From Actinomycetes bacterium (GTDB lineage Bacteria; Actinomycetota; Actinomycetes; Actinomycetales; Cellulomonadaceae): a stretch of 21,093 nucleotides of DNA. The first letter of the stretch is position 1. Each line of letters begins with the position of its first letter. A program made the position numbers and the translations under genes. Shown here piece by piece: positions 13,477 through 20,133 of the stretch. Below the pieces are notes generated by a model. That model searched no databases, was not told the DNA's origin, and saw only the letters and a program-made list of their open reading frames with translations. The stretch spans positions 1 to 21,093 of the forward strand of contig JAEWGQ010000091.1 of the NCBI GenBank assembly GCA_023388235.1, written 5' to 3'.

Positions 13477-13992
13477 TCAGTAGGGGACGACGGAGGTGCT
13501 CACGACCTCGTTCGTGTCCATGTCGACGACGACCAGCTCGCGCGCGTCGTCGGTCACGGCCGGCCACTGGTCGTCCGGCACGGGGACGAAGGCCGGGTCG
13601 TCGGTGCAGGTCGTACGGTCCCAGGTCGACAGGACCTCGCCGGACTCGACGTCGACGACCGCCGTGCGCGGGTGCCGCACCATCCTCCGGTCCGGCCAGG
13701 CCGCCGGGTCCTCGATGATGCTGCCGTCCGGGTTCGCCGGCGTGGCGCTCCACCACCCCTCCAGGTCGTCGTGACCGCTCGAGGCCACCGGGGGGAACTC
13801 CGCGCACAGGTCGTACGACGCGGCCTCGGTGCTCTGCTCGGTCGGTGTCGGCGTAGGCACCGGCACGTCATCGTTCGCCGAGGTGCACCCGGACAGCACC
13901 GCGGCTCCCAGGACGACCACCGCCGCGCACCGCAGCACCGGTACCGCCGGTCCCGCCGGTGCGCGGGTCACGTGGTCGGTCTCGTGCGACAT
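13477..13992 (-). CDS. Predicted secreted lipoprotein of unknown function
   Basis: The 171-residue protein has a lipoprotein signal peptide: a charged start, hydrophobic core VLRCAAVVVLGAAVL, and lipobox LSGC (cysteine near residue 36). A Pro/Thr linker (VPVPTPTPTEQST) follows. The mature part is acidic and contains two similar segments, TAVVDVESGEVLSTW and LVVVDMDTNEVVSTS, each followed by little else, like two blades or hairpins of a beta-propeller-type repeat. Three further cysteines might include one disulfide. I do not recognise the family. The ATG at 13992 has GAGAGGG 8 nt upstream. It lies between the tRNA-Leu hairpin and a repeat-rich gap, with no obvious operon partner. Confidence 0.75.
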   Translation of the reverse strand: MSHETDHVTRAPAGPAVPVLRCAAVVVLGAAVLSGCTSANDDVPVPTPTPTEQSTEAASYDLCAEFPPVASSGHDDLEGWWSATPANPDGSIIEDPAAWPDRRMVRHPRTAVVDVESGEVLSTWDRTTCTDDPAFVPVPDDQWPAVTDDARELVVVDMDTNEVVSTSVVPY

Positions 13993-14035
13993 CGCCGGTG
14001 CCCTCTCGCGTCGTGGCGGTCGCCGGGGAGGCGAT

Positions 14036-14102
14036 CACCTGGCGCCAGGGTGGCCGCACGAGGACCGCCGCACCGGCACTTCGCGTGTGACCTGGCGCAC
14101 AC
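14036..14102. promoter_or_regulatory. Palindromes upstream of the lipoprotein gene
   Basis: A perfect 12-bp palindrome CCTGGCGCCAGG lies at 14038-14049, flanked by CA and GTG that nearly extend it. A second inverted repeat with arms GTGTG/CACAC (14085-14102) encloses another CCTGGCG. They lie 45-110 bp upstream of the lipoprotein start and may be operators, but no -10 element was found beside them. Confidence 0.25.
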
Positions 14103-14154
14103 CGGACGCCCGGCGGCCGAGCCGCCCCGCGGTGGTCGCGGCCGGGAACGACGA

Positions 14155-14185
14155 ACCCCCGGCCGGAGGATCTCCGACCGGGGGT
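14155..14185 (-). terminator. Rho-independent-type terminator hairpin downstream of tRNA-Leu
   Basis: A 14-bp stem (14155-14168 with 14172-14185) with a three-base loop starts 17 nt beyond the tRNA 3' end in the direction of transcription. On the minus-strand RNA all pairs form, one of them G-U, with five consecutive C-G pairs at the base. It is followed by UUCGUCGUUC, only modestly U-rich, as is usual in high-GC actinobacteria. Confidence 0.8.
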
Positions 14186-14201
14186 CCGGTGTACTGCACT
14201 G

Positions 14202-14284
14202 TGCGCGAGGGGGGATTTGAACCCCCACGCCCTTTCGGACACTGGCACCTGAAGCCAGCGCGTCTGCCGTTCCGCCACTCGCGC
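14202..14284 (-). tRNA. tRNA-Leu, anticodon CAG
   Basis: The 83-nt gene, read on the minus strand, has acceptor arms GCGCGAG/CTCGCGC and discriminator base A. The anticodon stem is CTGGC/GCCAG with the loop TTCAGGT (anticodon CAG, reading CUG, the dominant Leu codon in this genome). It also has the long class II variable arm typical of tRNA-Leu, and a T-arm GGGGG-TTCAAAT-CCCCC. The 3' CCA is not encoded. No second copy of the tRNA 3' end was noticed, so no integrated element is suggested. Confidence 0.96.
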
Positions 14285-14292
14285 GCCGCAGA

Positions 14293-14298
14293 AGACTA
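14293..14298 (-). promoter_or_regulatory. Candidate -10 element of tRNA-Leu
   Basis: TAGTCT (14298-14293, minus strand) lies eight bases upstream of the mature tRNA 5' end, so transcription would start within one or two bases of the tRNA. The -35 is unclear. The rest of the gap towards fhaA (14299-14530) is C-rich and shows nothing else I can support. Confidence 0.4.
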
Positions 14299-14536
14299 AC
14301 ACGATCGCGACCCCGCTCCGGACCACCCCGACGGCGCCCGTCGCGGGCCGCCCGACCCCCGCGCCCCGCCGGCGCACCCGTCCCCACGCACGCTCTGCGC
14401 CCACCCGCGCGCACCCCCGCGCCGCCACCTCCACGCGCCCCTGCCTGCACCGCCCCCTCACCTCCCGCGCAGGCCTTTCACGAGGCCCCCGCCCGACGCT
14501 CCCCCGCAGGAACGTCCCGGTCACGGCGGGCATGGC

Positions 14537-14542
14537 TACGAT
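14537..14542 (+). promoter_or_regulatory. Candidate -10 (TACGAT) of the fha-pstP-rodA-pbpA-pknA operon
   Basis: TACGAT precedes fhaA with a predicted start near 14549 and a leader of about 60 nt. The sequence context TACGATTCAGG closely resembles TACGATTCGGG before the glycosyltransferase gene (5829). A recognisable -35 is lacking. No other promoter is visible before the later genes of the operon. Confidence 0.45.
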
Positions 14543-14609
14543 TCAGGCAGAATGTCGGGCGCCGTCCGGTGACCGGCGGCAGACGCGTGCGGTGAGGGAG
14601 GTGGTGGGC

Positions 14610-15323
14610 GTGGGCATCCTCGACCGGTTCGAGCACGGTGTGGAGCGCGTCGTGAACACCGCGTTCGCCAAGGCCTTCCGCAGCGAGGTGAAGCCCGTCG
14701 AGCTGGCGAGCGCCCTGCGCCGCGAGGTCGACGACCGGGCCGCCGTGGTGGGCCGCGACCGGACGGTCGTGCCGAACGAGTTCACCATCGAGCTGTCCCC
14801 GGGCGACTACGACCAGGTCGAGGCGTGGGGCGCGGAGGCGCTGGCGGACGAGCTGGCGGCGAACGTCACGGAGCACGCCACCGGCCAGCGGTACGCGTTC
14901 GTCGGGCCGGTGACGGTGGCGTTCCACGAGTACGAGGACCTGGAGACCGGGCGGTTCCGCGTGAAGTCGGCGACGGTGCGCGGCGCGGCGGCCCCGGCGA
15001 CGTCGGCGGCACCGAGCCCGCGGCACCCGCTGATCGACATCGACGGGCAGCGGTACCTGCTGACCGGGCCGGTGACGGTGATCGGGCGCGGGTCCGAGGC
15101 GGACATCGTGGTGGACGACCCGGGCGTGTCCCGGCGCCACCTGGAGATCCGGGTGTCGCCGCAGGGCGTCGTGGCGTCGGACCTCGGCTCGACGAACGGC
15201 CTGTTCGTGGAGGGCCACCAGGTTCCTGCCGCGACACTCCTGGACGGGAACACGCTGACGATCGGCCGGACCCGCATCATGTTCTGGACGGGCGACGGCG
15301 ACGGACAGGACCTGGACGAGTGA
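14610..15323 (+). CDS. fhaA: FHA-domain protein FhaA (DUF3662 plus FHA)
   Basis: The 237-residue protein has an N-terminal DUF3662 domain (GILDRFEHGVERVVNTAFAK, then AFRSEVKPVELASALRRE) and a C-terminal forkhead-associated domain that binds phosphothreonine. FHA landmarks are GRGSEADI with R160, S174 and H177 in SRRHLEI, and LGSTNGLFV. In mycobacteria FhaA binds phosphorylated MviN/FhaA partners and tempers peptidoglycan synthesis; the same role is likely here. The linker between domains is shorter than in the mycobacterial protein. I chose the GTG at 14610: GGAGG (14597-14601) lies 8 nt upstream and the family N-terminus starts exactly there. First gene of the operon; fhaB follows after 21 nt. 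Confidence 0.93.
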   Translation: MGILDRFEHGVERVVNTAFAKAFRSEVKPVELASALRREVDDRAAVVGRDRTVVPNEFTIELSPGDYDQVEAWGAEALADELAANVTEHATGQRYAFVGPVTVAFHEYEDLETGRFRVKSATVRGAAAPATSAAPSPRHPLIDIDGQRYLLTGPVTVIGRGSEADIVVDDPGVSRRHLEIRVSPQGVVASDLGSTNGLFVEGHQVPAATLLDGNTLTIGRTRIMFWTGDGDGQDLDE

Positions 15324-15325
15324 GC

Positions 15326-15343
15326 GGCTCCACGAACGGCACG
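15326..15343 (+). repeat. 18-bp copy of an FHA-coding segment in the fhaA-fhaB spacer
   Basis: GGCTCCACGAACGGCACG fills most of the 21-nt spacer and is identical to bases 15723-15740 of fhaB, where it encodes GSTNGT of the FHA domain. In the spacer it is read in a third frame that opens with GTG (overlapping the fhaA stop, GTGA) and ends with TGA at 15350-15352, just inside fhaB. Confidence 0.8.
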
Positions 15344-15344
15344 C

Positions 15345-15833
15345 ATGAGTGAGCTGACGGTCACCCTGCTGCGGCTGGGCTACCTCGTGCTCCTGTGGGC
15401 CTTCGTGGTGTCCGCGATCGGCGTCCTGCGCCGTGACCTGTACGGGACCCGGATCACCAACCGGCGGCGTGGTGCCCCGGCGCCGGCGAACGGCGCGACC
15501 CCGGCCGCCGCGCCGGAGCGTCCCCGTGCCGCCCGGCGCGCGGGTCCGACGCGGCTGGTGGTGACGGAGGGCCCGCTGCGCGGGACGACGCTGCCGCTGG
15601 GGGCGTCGGCGGTGCTGATCGGGCGGGCGCCGTCGTGCACGCTCGTGCTGGACGACGACTACTCGTCCTCGCGGCACGCGCGCGTGTTCCCGGAGGGCGA
15701 CCAGTGGCTGGTGGAGGACATGGGCTCCACGAACGGCACGTTCCTGGACGACCAGCGCGTGTCCGGCCCGGCCCCGGTGCGTCCCGGTGCGCAGATCCGC
15801 ATCGGCCAGAGCGTCCTCGAGCTGCAGGGGTAG
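15345..15833 (+). CDS. fhaB: Membrane-anchored FHA-domain protein FhaB (FipA)
   Basis: The 162-residue protein has one N-terminal membrane helix (LLRLGYLVLLWAFVVSAIGV, about 8-27), a basic/Ala-Pro linker, and a cytoplasmic FHA domain. FHA residues are R94 in IGRAPSC, S109 and H111 in SSRHARV, and MGSTNGTF. The homologue FipA in mycobacteria is a target of PknA and links FtsZ with FtsQ during division. The ATG at 15345 has only a weak ribosome-binding site, so translation may depend on coupling with upstream translation. pstP starts 9 nt after its stop. Confidence 0.93.
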   Translation: MSELTVTLLRLGYLVLLWAFVVSAIGVLRRDLYGTRITNRRRGAPAPANGATPAAAPERPRAARRAGPTRLVVTEGPLRGTTLPLGASAVLIGRAPSCTLVLDDDYSSSRHARVFPEGDQWLVEDMGSTNGTFLDDQRVSGPAPVRPGAQIRIGQSVLELQG

Positions 15834-15842
15834 CGGGGGATC

Positions 15843-17195
15843 GTGAGCATCGCGCTGCGGTACGCCGCCCGGTCCGACGTGGGGCTGGTCCGGTCCAACA
15901 ACCAGGACTCGGCCTACGCCGGGCCGCACCTGCTGGTCGTCGCGGACGGCATGGGCGGGCACGCCGGCGGTGACGTGGCGTCGTCGGTGGCGATCGCGGC
16001 GCTGGCGCCGCTGGACGGCGAGTCGCACGGCCCGGACGACGCGCTGGACGAGCTGGAGCGCGCCCTCGAGGAGGCGCGCGAGGAGATCATCACCCGCTCG
16101 GAGACGAACCCCGAGCTCGCGGGCATGGGCACGACCGTGACCGCCATCCTGCGCGCGGGCAACAAGCTCGCGATGGTGCACCTGGGCGACTCCCGCGGGT
16201 ACCTGCTGCGCGACGGCGTGCTGACGCAGGTCACCACGGACCACACGTTCGTGCAGCACCTGGTCAACACGGGGAAGATCACCCCGGAGGAGGCCGAGCA
16301 CCACCCGCAGCGCTCGGTGGTGATGCGGGTGCTGGGCGACTTTGACGCCGACATCGCCCCTGACCTGTCCGTGCGCGAGGCCCGCCCGGGCGACCGCTGG
16401 CTGCTCTGCTCGGACGGCCTGTCGGGCTTCGTCAGCGGCGACACGATCGCGCAGACCCTGCACGAGATCGCGGACGTCGACACGTGCGCCGAGCGCCTGG
16501 TGCAGCTCGCGCTGCGCGCGGGCGGCGGCGACAACGTGACCGTCGTGGTGGCGGACGTGCTGGAGCTGGACCAGCTCCGTGACGGCGCCGGCCCGCGCAC
16601 CAACGCCGTGGTGGTCGGGTCCGCCGCGATCTCCCGCAACCGCCCGACCTCCGCCCAGGACGGCCCCGCGGCGCGCGCCGCCGAGCTGTCGCGCCAGGCG
16701 GCGGCGAGCACCCCGGGCGCCGGGGTGCCGGCCGTGGACGACGACGCGGACGAGGACGACCCCGACGAGCGCCGCGCCCGCCGCCGGCGCCGCACGCGCA
16801 CCGTCCTGCTGTCCGTCCTCGCCGTGCTCGTGCTCGCCGCCGGCGCGTTCGGGTTCTACCGCTGGACCCAGACGCAGTACTACGTCGGGGTCGACGGCGA
16901 GGTCGTCGCGATCTACCGCGGCATCCCGCAGTCCGTGGGCCCGCTCGCGCTGTCGCAGGTCGTCGAGTCGACGGACCTGCCCGTGGACGACCTGCCGGAG
17001 TTCGTCCGGAACCGGGTCGAGCAGACCATCCACACCGCCTCGCTCGCCGACGCCCGGGTGCGGGTGGAGGCGCTGCTCGAGGACGCCGCGCCGGACGAGC
17101 CGGCCCCCTCCCCCACCCCCGCACCGACCGACGCCGCGGCCGACCCCGCGGTGGACCCCGCGACGGACCCCGCGGCCCCGCCGGTGGCGCCCTGA
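15843..17195 (+). CDS. pstP: PP2C-family Ser/Thr protein phosphatase PstP
   Basis: The 450-residue protein has a cytoplasmic PP2C (PPM) domain, a membrane helix at about 320-339 (TVLLSVLAVLVLAAGAFGFY) and an extracytoplasmic tail of ~110 residues ending in a Pro/Ala/Asp-rich stretch. Metal-binding and catalytic motifs are NNQDSA (19-24), DGMGGH (D35), GDSRGY (D116), CSDGLSG (D191) and GGDNVT (D230). It reverses phosphorylation by PknA and PknB on FHA proteins, PBPs and the kinases themselves. The GTG at 15843 is preceded by GCGGGGGA, and the neighbours confirm identity. Its TGA shares one base with the ATG of rodA. Confidence 0.95.
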   Translation: MSIALRYAARSDVGLVRSNNQDSAYAGPHLLVVADGMGGHAGGDVASSVAIAALAPLDGESHGPDDALDELERALEEAREEIITRSETNPELAGMGTTVTAILRAGNKLAMVHLGDSRGYLLRDGVLTQVTTDHTFVQHLVNTGKITPEEAEHHPQRSVVMRVLGDFDADIAPDLSVREARPGDRWLLCSDGLSGFVSGDTIAQTLHEIADVDTCAERLVQLALRAGGGDNVTVVVADVLELDQLRDGAGPRTNAVVVGSAAISRNRPTSAQDGPAARAAELSRQAAASTPGAGVPAVDDDADEDDPDERRARRRRRTRTVLLSVLAVLVLAAGAFGFYRWTQTQYYVGVDGEVVAIYRGIPQSVGPLALSQVVESTDLPVDDLPEFVRNRVEQTIHTASLADARVRVEALLEDAAPDEPAPSPTPAPTDAAADPAVDPATDPAAPPVAP

Positions 17196-18679
17196 TGGCC
17201 ACCGTCGAGGCGCACCGGGTGCGCGCGGGCCGCGGGACCGAGCTCGCGCTGATCGTCCTGGCGCTGGCCATCGCGATCGCCGCGTACGCGCTGGTCGGCC
17301 TGGGGGCGACGGACGAGCTGCCGGCGGACGTGCTCGGCTACGGCGCGGGCCTGGCCGGCCTGGCGCTGGCCGTGCACGTCGTCCTGCGCTGGCGTGCGCC
17401 GTACGCCGACCCCGTGATCCTCCCGGTGGTGGTCGCGCTCAACGGCATCGGCCTGGCGATGATCTACCGCATCGACCTCGCCCGCGAGGCCCGCGGCGGC
17501 GACGAGATGTTCGCCGGCAAGCAGCTCGCGTGGTCCGCCATCTCCGTGGTCCTGGCGTGCGTGGTGCTCGTGGTGCTGCGGGACCACCGCACGCTGCGCC
17601 GCTACACGTATACCGCGATGGTCGCGGGCCTGGTGCTGCTGGTCCTGCCGCTGGTCCCGGGGCTGGGCGTCGAGATCAACGGCGCCCGCATCTGGGTCCG
17701 CGCGCTCGGGTTCTCCCTGCAGCCGGCCGAGCTCGCGAAGATCTGCCTCGCCGTGTTCTTCGCCGGCTACCTGGTGACGCACCGCGACACGCTGGCGCTG
17801 GCGGGGCCGAAGGTGCTCGGCCTGCAGCTGCCCCGGCTGCGCGACTTCGGGCCGATCCTCGTCGTGTGGGCCGCCTCGATCGCCGTGCTGGTGTTCCAGA
17901 GCGACCTCGGGACGTCCCTGCTGCTGTTCGGCCTGTTCGTGGCGATGCTGTACGTCGCGACGGAGCGGCTGTCCTGGATCGTCATCGGCCTGCTGATGTT
18001 CGCGGGCGGCGTGGCGCTGGCGACCGCGACGTTCGGGCACGTCGCGGCCCGGTTCCACATCTGGCAGCACGCCCTCGACGCGGACGTGTTCGACCGCGCG
18101 GTCGGCGGGTCCGGCCAGCTGGTGCGCGGGCTGTTCGGTCTCGCCAGCGGCGGCCTGTTCGGCACCGGCTGGGGCCAGGGCCGGCCCGACCTCGTGCCGT
18201 TCGCGGAGTCCGACTTCATCATCGCGTCGCTGGGCGAGGAGCTCGGCCTCACCGGGCTGATGGCGATCCTCGTGCTGTACCTGGTGCTGTGCCAGCGCGG
18301 CCTGCGGACCGCCATCGGGGTGCGCGACGGGTTCGGCAAGCTGCTGGCGGCGGGCCTGGCGTTCGTCATCGCGTTCCAGTGCTTCGTCGTCGTCGGCGGC
18401 ATCACGCGGATCATCCCGCTGACGGGTCTGACGACGCCGTTCCTGGCGTACGGCGGCTCGTCGCTGCTGGCGAACTGGATCGTGGCCGCCCTGCTGCTGC
18501 GCATCTCCGACGACGCGCGCCGCCCGGCGCCCGAGGTCAGCGGGCCGCTGCTCAGCACCCCCGCCGGCGGCCTGGCGCTCGAGGGCGCCGCCGAGACCCC
18601 CGCGCCCGCGCGCGGCGCCGCGCCGGACGACCGCCCCACGGAGCAGCTCCGCCGCACGACGGGGGGTGGCCGCTCGTGA
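17195..18679 (+). CDS. rodA: SEDS-family peptidoglycan glycosyltransferase (FtsW/RodA)
   Basis: The 494-residue polytopic membrane protein has about ten to twelve helices and SEDS motifs: VEINGARIWV, FSLQPAELAKICL, FQSDLGTSLLLFG, GTGWGQGRPDLVPFAESDFIIASLGEE split over the large loop, and FLAYGGSSLLANW near the end. SEDS proteins polymerise glycan strands from lipid II at the outer membrane face, working with a class B PBP. Gene order (between pstP and pbpA) points to RodA in actinobacterial naming, although some genomes label it FtsW. The C-terminal ~50 residues form a Pro/Ala-rich cytoplasmic tail. It starts with TGATG coupling to pstP and ends with GTGA coupling to pbpA. Confidence 0.93.
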   Translation: MATVEAHRVRAGRGTELALIVLALAIAIAAYALVGLGATDELPADVLGYGAGLAGLALAVHVVLRWRAPYADPVILPVVVALNGIGLAMIYRIDLAREARGGDEMFAGKQLAWSAISVVLACVVLVVLRDHRTLRRYTYTAMVAGLVLLVLPLVPGLGVEINGARIWVRALGFSLQPAELAKICLAVFFAGYLVTHRDTLALAGPKVLGLQLPRLRDFGPILVVWAASIAVLVFQSDLGTSLLLFGLFVAMLYVATERLSWIVIGLLMFAGGVALATATFGHVAARFHIWQHALDADVFDRAVGGSGQLVRGLFGLASGGLFGTGWGQGRPDLVPFAESDFIIASLGEELGLTGLMAILVLYLVLCQRGLRTAIGVRDGFGKLLAAGLAFVIAFQCFVVVGGITRIIPLTGLTTPFLAYGGSSLLANWIVAALLLRISDDARRPAPEVSGPLLSTPAGGLALEGAAETPAPARGAAPDDRPTEQLRRTTGGGRS

Positions 18680-20133
18680 ACACCGCGCTCCGCCGCCTGT
18701 CCACCGTCGTCATCGTCATGTTCCTGGCCCTGCTGGTCGGCACCACCTGGGTGCAGTTCGGGCAGGCGTCCGCGCTGAACAACGACCCGCGCAACGTCCG
18801 CACCCTGTACCGGGAGTACGGGCGGCCGCGCGGTCCGATCATCGTCGGGGGCCAGACCGTCGCGCAGTCGACGCCGGTGGACGACCCGTTCGGGTACCAG
18901 CGCACCTACCTGCAGCCGGAGCTGTACTCGACGGTCACCGGGTTCTACTCGGTGGTGAACGGCGGCTCCCAGCTCGAGAAGGCCATGAACGACGTCCTGA
19001 CCGGGCAGGCCGACTCGCTGTTCTGGACGCGGGTGCAGGACCTCGTCACCGGCCGGCAGCCGCAGGGCTCGTCGATCGAGCTCACGCTGGACCCCGCCGC
19101 GCAGCAGGCCGCCCTGGACGCCCTCGGCGGCCAGCAGGGCGCGGTCGTGGCCATCGAGCCGTCGACGGGCCGGATCCTCGCGATGGTGTCGACGCCCGGC
19201 TACGACCCGAACGCGCTCGCCACGCACGACACGACGGCGGCGAACGCGGCGTACCAGCAGCTCCTGGCGGCCGAGGGCGACCCGCTCGTCAACGCCACCA
19301 TCAGCGAGAACTACCCGCCGGGGTCCACGTTCAAGCTCATCACCGCGGCCGCGGCGCTCGAGTCCGGCGCGTACACCCCGGACTCGGTGATCGCCGCGCC
19401 CGACGTGCTCACCCTGCCGGGCACCCGCACGGACCTGCCGAACTTCGGCGGCGTCTCGTGCGGGGCCGACCAGCAGACCACGCTGGCCGACGCGCTGCGC
19501 ATCTCCTGCAACACCGCGTTCGCGCAGCTCGGGGTGGACGTGGGCGCCGACGCGCTGCGGGAGCAGGCCGAGCGGTTCGGGTTCGACGACGGCTCCCTCA
19601 CGGTCCCCATGTCGGTGGCCCGCTCGACGTTCCCGACGGACCCGAACGCCGCGCAGACGGCGCTGTCCGCGATCGGGCAGGAGTCCGTGCGCTCGACGCC
19701 GCTGCAGATGGCGATGGTCGCCGCCGCGATCGCCAACGGCGGCACGCTGATGACGCCGTACCTGGTGCAGACCGTCCGGACCGCCGACCTCGACGTCGTG
19801 AGCGAGACCGCGCCGCAGGAGCTCTCGGACGCCGTCTCCGCGAGCACCGCGCAGGCGCTGACGGACATGATGGTCTCGGTCGTCGAGTCGGGATCGGGCA
19901 CGGCCGCCCGGATCGCCGGCGTGCAGGTCGCCGGGAAGACCGGCACCGCGCAGACCGGCCGGGACGGCGAGGCGCCGCACGCCTGGTTCACCGGCTTCGC
20001 GCCCGCCTCCGACCCGCAGGTCGCCGTCGCGGTCATCGTGGAGCACGGCGGGTCCGTCGGCTCCGAGGCCACCGGCGGCAAGGTCGCGGCGCCCGTCGCC
20101 CGCGCGGTCATGCAGGCGGTGATCGGCCAGTGA
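18676..20133 (+). CDS. pbpA: Class B penicillin-binding protein (transpeptidase) PbpA
   Basis: The 485-residue protein has a short cytoplasmic start, one membrane anchor (VVIVMFLALLVGTTWVQF, about 11-28), a non-catalytic domain, and a transpeptidase domain with S217-T-F-K220 (SxxK), S277-C-N279 (SxN) and K421-T-G423. It cross-links peptidoglycan outside the membrane and is the expected partner of the SEDS protein encoded before it. There are no PASTA repeats, as in other PbpA proteins. The GTG at 18676 has GGGGGGTGG upstream and overlaps the rodA stop by four bases. In mycobacteria PbpA is controlled by the kinase of the same operon. Confidence 0.95.
   Translation: MNTALRRLSTVVIVMFLALLVGTTWVQFGQASALNNDPRNVRTLYREYGRPRGPIIVGGQTVAQSTPVDDPFGYQRTYLQPELYSTVTGFYSVVNGGSQLEKAMNDVLTGQADSLFWTRVQDLVTGRQPQGSSIELTLDPAAQQAALDALGGQQGAVVAIEPSTGRILAMVSTPGYDPNALATHDTTAANAAYQQLLAAEGDPLVNATISENYPPGSTFKLITAAAALESGAYTPDSVIAAPDVLTLPGTRTDLPNFGGVSCGADQQTTLADALRISCNTAFAQLGVDVGADALREQAERFGFDDGSLTVPMSVARSTFPTDPNAAQTALSAIGQESVRSTPLQMAMVAAAIANGGTLMTPYLVQTVRTADLDVVSETAPQELSDAVSASTAQALTDMMVSVVESGSGTAARIAGVQVAGKTGTAQTGRDGEAPHAWFTGFAPASDPQVAVAVIVEHGGSVGSEATGGKVAAPVARAVMQAVIGQ

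Noticed and set aside
14202..14284. tRNA-Leu as an integration site of a mobile element
   Set aside because: No integrase gene and no second copy of the tRNA 3' end were seen nearby; the flanking operon is conserved core.
16579..20133. Plus-strand frame of nearly 1,200 codons across pstP, rodA and pbpA
   Set aside because: It reads pstP and rodA in the wrong frame and becomes pbpA only from 18676; the genuine genes have complete motifs and overlapping starts, so this is not a fusion protein.
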